Source of the DNA: Corella eumyota
Lineage: Eukaryota > Chordata > Ascidiacea > Phlebobranchia > Corellidae
DNA length: 64,000 nucleotides
NCBI GenBank assembly: GCA_963082875.1
Contig: OY720098.1
Span: 4,650,001 to 4,714,000, forward strand
Direction of reading: 5' to 3'
The position numbers were made by a program, and so were the translations under genes. How positions within the stretch are numbered: the first letter of the stretch is position 1; each line of letters starts with the position of its first letter. The notes under the pieces were generated by a model. The model saw only the letters and a program-made list of their open reading frames with translations, had not been told where the DNA came from and did not search any database. This document shows, piece by piece, positions 59,562-64,000 of this stretch.

Positions 59562-62500
59562 CTATTTTCCATAAAACATAAACTGGATCAACATTCCAAC
59601 GAGAGCTGGTATAATGCTAAAAGCAACAGAGCCCGATACTCTACTAAATCCATTAAAAACACCTGCATGAAAAACATATTTTAAAATTGTATTTTAAACT
59701 GCTTAGCTATTGAAAACATAATTAAAACAACCTTGAGTTAGCTTATACATTACGCTGCGACTTTAAATTCATTAAACCTACCTTGGTTACAGCCATCTGT
59801 TGTGCAGGTGTAGTTGCAATTTTGAGTTGGTTGGAATGGAGAAATAAATTGGGTTACACAAGTAGACCCAATGTTTACACGCGTACAACCTCGTTGAATG
59901 TTGCGTGTAAAGCCATTTGCGGATACTTAAATAAAATTGTATTTTGTTATAGACTTATGTCGAATCACATATAAAACATAACATTGTGGTTTGTTACTGA
60001 ATGGTATCGCTAATTTAAAATATAAACATTTACTTTGCAATCCTACGCTTTTATGGTAATCTCTGGTCACGCAAAATTCTTCATAGGGAAATGTACAGGC
60101 GACTTCCGGTGGTGGATTACTTAAACATCTGTCGTAGCCATCAAGAACGTCAGTCATAGGGTCGGTTGCGCACTGGACACAAGTTGGTCGACTTGCTAAA
60201 CAAATAAAGCAAAACAAGTTATAATTTGATTCTATCTAATATATGCAAATTGCTGTTTTAAAAAGATATTTTAAATTGTTTTTCATGTTCCCTGAAGGAG
60301 ATAGGTTTTTGATATTTTTATCGGGTAATAGTGTGCAGTTGAGACGTGTTTAAGCTATCTGTTAACGCCGGACTCAAGGACAAATAGCGTCGCATTACTG
60401 CGGCTCAAATCCGAAACCTTTCGACACGTAGTCCGACGCCATGAGCAGTTTACCACATTATACCGAAGTGTTAGATTGTTTTCCATATTCCCTTGAGGGT
60501 TTTTTTTTGGTTTTTGATATTTTATCGGGTAAGGGTGTGCGGTTGGGACTTTTTTTAAATTAAAATAGTTTATGTATAGTTTATTGTTATACTTACGCCA
60601 TCCTGTGTTGCAACCATCTGTTGTGCATGACTCTTGACAAGTGTACCTCTGAACATTAGTAATTGATCCAGTTACTGTGGTTGCAGTACAACCAGTCGTA
60701 ACAGCTGCGGTAGCACAACCTCTTATAACGCTTAACAGCCTGTATCTTGGAACAGCTTCAGCTATTTAATATTAAACCAAAAGTTAACTTTAGTCTTTTG
60801 AATAGGGAAGAAGTTTTAAATGTTGTACTATAAAACCTTTCAACAATAATATACCTGAAAAGGACAAGTCAGTTCTTGCAGAAAGATAATATGTTGCATT
60901 GAAGACGCAATGAGTTGAGGTCGAAGGACACAAAGTTCGAGCAGATGCAAGATTACATGTGCCAGCACCGGTTGTATCGGAACATTGGACGCAGTATAAA
61001 CCTTGTGTTTCTGGAGCCGCAACCAATCCGTTAGCTATCAGTTGCAATAAAAATGTGTGCATTTTTATAGTGAAAACACTTTAAATTAAATTTTATTTAA
61101 TGTTAAAAAAATTAATTTAAGAATCTACGATTAAATTGTTTTCTCTTTGATGCATCAATTAAAAACTGCTAATGTTTTTATATTATAGCAAAATAACAAA
61201 TTTATGGTTACCTTGACTACCCATGTTGCAATTATTAGTATCACACACAGCTGAGCAAGTGTTTTCTATGTAATTTGCGCCAGCCAAGACTGAGTCAGCT
61301 GGAATGGAGAAAAAGCATTCATCTCGATGAGTGTAATCAGCTTGAGTCGCACAACCTCTTGTGACAAAAGTACGAACAATGTTGTTGTCTAAAATTAGAA
61401 AAAATTTAGATTATTTTACTTGTTTTCGCCTTAAACTAAATATTATAATATTTATTAAAAAAAAAACTTTAACTACATTTCGTATCACAAACGTTCGCTA
61501 TTTTAATATTGTTCCTTTTTTAAATGTAATATTTACTAAAAAAACGACCTATACCTAATAGTAATTGAGTAGTGGTGTAGGCACAATATCCTTGCATCGT
61601 GTCATCCTCTGGGCAAGGGGTTCCAACGTAGGTTCCGTCTGAACATGTTGCACCATCAACTTCGCTGTTACATTGAGCACATGATCTATACGTTAGGGTT
61701 GCCACTGTATTTTTAATAGAATTTTTAGTGTTAGTACAATTACGACAAACCGGAAAACAAAAAAGCGAAATTAAAAGTCGGGATGATAATAGAAATAAGT
61801 TAACTATAACGTATAAGTGATGGATAATACGTTACTTACTGGCTGCAGTAGTACAGTCTGCTCCAGTCAAACCGGTTGGACAAACACAAACCCCCGTAAA
61901 ATAGTTGCAATATCCCGTTCCGCAAGTGGAAGAACATGGCGTAAAGGATGCTGAAATTAATAAAAACAAAAAATAACAATTGGCATTTTATAAAAAAAAC
62001 TGCACATTATAAACAATTTACTTACTGTCGGTAATACTATTGCACAATTGTGTTGTACACGGTTGGTAGCATGTTGTTGTGTCGGTATCATTTCCAGATG
62101 TTGTTAGGTTAGAAACGCAATCAGTTCCAGGAACTCCTGTGGTATTGGGATCGAAATCTGAAGCTCCGTTCATACAGTCTCTTGTAATTGAAGAAATCAA
62201 ACCTATAAAATTGTTAATAAAAAATTTATCGGTTTATGAACACAAAATTATATGTTAGAATAAAATATATTTTCTAACAATAATACATAATCTTTAAGGC
62301 TATTTAACTTTTAAACTACATTAGTTCATGTACAAAACACATAATTTTTTAAACAAAGTCTCTTTACCGTCCCGTAGTTCAAATGTTGTCCCGCAGTATC
62401 CATTTGCAGAGATATCACAAGTAACGTTCATGCTTGTCAGGGGTGCATAACATGTATTTGCAGCAGCGTTGGGTGCTGAAGGGTAGATAAAAGCTGCCAT

Positions 62501-62734
62501 GCAAGAGTAGCATGATACGTTCTGGGATGACACTACGTATAAAAATAGAATGTTTTACTTTAAATAACTTAATTAACAAATACTTTAAACAAATTAAAAA
62601 AAAATTTAACTTAAATTAAATCCTTTTAATATAAAAAATTAAAAAAATTTTTTTAACAAAGAGTTATAATTTTATAGGTTTTTACCTGCGCCTAAAAACA
62701 AACTAAACACAATAAATATCGCGGTATACTTCAT
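59562..62734 (-). CDS. GPI-type Ly6/uPAR-EGF surface protein (gene 6)
   Basis: Eleven exons (62734-62686, 62532-62368, 62202-62026, 61950-61840, 61704-61555, 61388-61212, 61034-60855, 60761-60597, 60195-60034, 59925-59782, 59662-59562) sum to 1,581 nt, 526 aa. Same plan as gene 5: signal peptide MKYTAIFIVFSLFLGA, three-finger domain 1, EGF, domains 2-4, GPI-type tail identical to gene 5. Domain 4 and the tail differ from gene 5 by about one residue. Domain 1 differs at many positions and is five residues longer (NVSCYSCMAAFIYPSAPNAA; RDCMNGASDFDPNTTG in place of RGCMNFDLTTTG). All cysteines are kept. Function unknown. Confidence 0.9.
60289..60556 (-). mobile_element. tRNA-like element between direct repeats, in intron of gene 6
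   Basis: Counterpart of 51511-51776: direct repeats at about 60289-60352 and 60488-60556 flank a core with TGTGGTAAACTGCTCATGGC and GGTTTCGGATTTGAGCCGC on the minus strand. The copies in genes 5 and 6 have drifted apart and so predate the recent homogenisation of the neighbouring 1.6 kb. Confidence 0.6.
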
Positions 62735-62951
62735 ATTTTTTATTACCAATTCTTGTTTATAAAAAAAATCAATTAAAAAATTTAAAATTTTCTGTAAGTA
62801 ATAAAAACTTAATTTAAAAAATATCTAAATTTTACTTCATTCAACTTCAATATAAAACCATAACGTCTTAACTCAAATTATTTTAAATGAGCATTACCTG
62901 CATTTATATAGATAGCTTAGTTGCTAAGTAACTCAAAAATCCACGACCTGT

Positions 62952-64000
62952 TATTTTTAAATTACATAGCAACAAAATATGACTTCTGTGTAGCTATTGC
63001 CTTAGAAGCGGTTTTAAAAATAGGGGTTTTCGTAAGCCCTGTTATAAAGGAAATAAAAGCATAAATGGGTATGTGAAATAGTGGATATTTATCTACCGAT
63101 GCGTTACCTATAGGGGTATTGTTATCTATATACGCTATAGTGTTCGTAACGCAAGAAAAATTCGGGAACTCATTGATATGTTGAAATTAATATTGTTTCA
63201 TTTAAAAAAAAAACAGTTAAAATCCATATAGGATAAAGGATTAAAAAAACATTTTAGGTTGTTGAAAAAATAAAAATTGGCCTAAAACAACATTTTCTTT
63301 ACTTTTTTAATCGGAAGAACAAATAGTTCTCGAATGGAATTTTTAACCTGCGTCGTCGAAACAAAGCCCATAATTTAAAATTTCCTCTAACAAAAGCATC
63401 GTCTTTATTACAACAACAGGTTATTATAATGGCAAGTGACTTTATAAGGGCCCACGCCTTTTGGACTAAAAGATAGATCAATAGCAACGGTCTTCTTATT
63501 ATAATAACCACATACAAACAAAAATTTCTGAAAAAAACGCCAAATGTGTCTTTTTAAAGTAGTTAATGAAAAATATTTGGGCTAACAAGTTTTTTTTTCC
63601 TTTCCAACAAGCGGTGGGGATTTTTAAAAATTTTTTTAGTCAAAAATTAGTCAAAAATTCTTGTTAAGCTTTTATGTTGCAGTTTTTGTAAATTTGTATT
63701 GTAAAAAATTTGTCATTTAAATCGGGTACACTGATTCTGTATAATTAATCTAATATACAAGTAATTTTTGGCCTTTTTAAATTCCTACAATTTTGGCATA
63801 AATTCAATACAATTTAATTATTTTAAATATTAAAAGTTTTAAATTTATTTTGTTTGCTAAAGATTTCTATGTTTTTGTTTTCTTGAATATGTTTTAGGTT
63901 TTTGAGACCTTTACATATCTTTAATTTCAGTGACCAAATAGAATTATAGAGATTTAAACAAATGTTAATTTAATTAAATAATAACATGATCAAAATAATG
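62952..64000. other. Terminal spacer
   Basis: AT-rich sequence upstream of gene 6. I see no gene, RNA or repeat I can support. Confidence 0.5.

Larger units (their letters stand above)
58631..62951. repeat. Duplicated block carrying Ly6/uPAR gene 6
   Basis: Counterpart of 49853-54163. Near-identical to it up to about 60273, clearly diverged from there to 62951, with small indels in exons 2 and 3. Confidence 0.88.

Noticed and set aside
1-64000. CRISPR arrays, bacterial-type operons or riboswitches
   Set aside because: The window is intron-rich eukaryotic DNA. The only regular repeats are the tandem gene units and the transposon-related repeats described.

Overview
The window is eukaryotic nuclear DNA: AT-rich, with short introns (mostly under 400 bp) and small exons. 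It looks like an ascidian tunicate, probably Ciona or a close relative. The best clue is an integrin alpha chain with an inserted von Willebrand A (alpha-I) domain, a form known from vertebrates and tunicates, set in a very compact genome. The species call is inference. Coding models were built by hand from splice signals and remembered homologues. Every complete host-gene model sums to a whole number of codons.

Layout. (1) 1-873, minus: 5' part of an intronless intracellular serpin, cut by the window edge. (2) 1532-3681, minus: SIRT2-type deacetylase, head-to-head with (3) 4108-7936, plus: SCAI. (4) 8828-18634, minus: a 29-exon integrin alpha chain (1,698 aa) with a MAM domain between the first and second propeller blades, an alpha-I domain, and a long Ser/Thr/Asn-rich insert with multibasic sites. 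(5) 20496-25578, plus: ANAPC2, the cullin-like subunit of the anaphase-promoting complex. (6) 25986-37179, minus: three tandem copies of a GPI-type surface protein built of Ly6/uPAR three-finger domains and one EGF-like domain. Each extra copy carries a broken piece of the ANAPC2 3' end. (7) 38765-41438, minus: a shorter relative lacking the first three-finger domain. (8) 42301-50036: a young BEL/Pao LTR retrotransposon, minus orientation, with matching LTRs and a 5-bp target duplication. (9) 50784-53928 and 59562-62734, minus: two more Ly6/uPAR-EGF genes with a plus-strand beta-1,4-galactosyltransferase (56603-58545) between them.

The right-hand 38 kb is a fast-changing tandem array of six GPI-anchored multi-domain receptors. 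They share one plan: signal peptide, three-finger domain, EGF, three more three-finger domains, GPI tail. All introns are phase 1. There are signs of recent duplication, gene conversion and exon loss, and differences concentrate in the membrane-distal domain. The two most novel items are this array and the MAM-containing integrin alpha chain.
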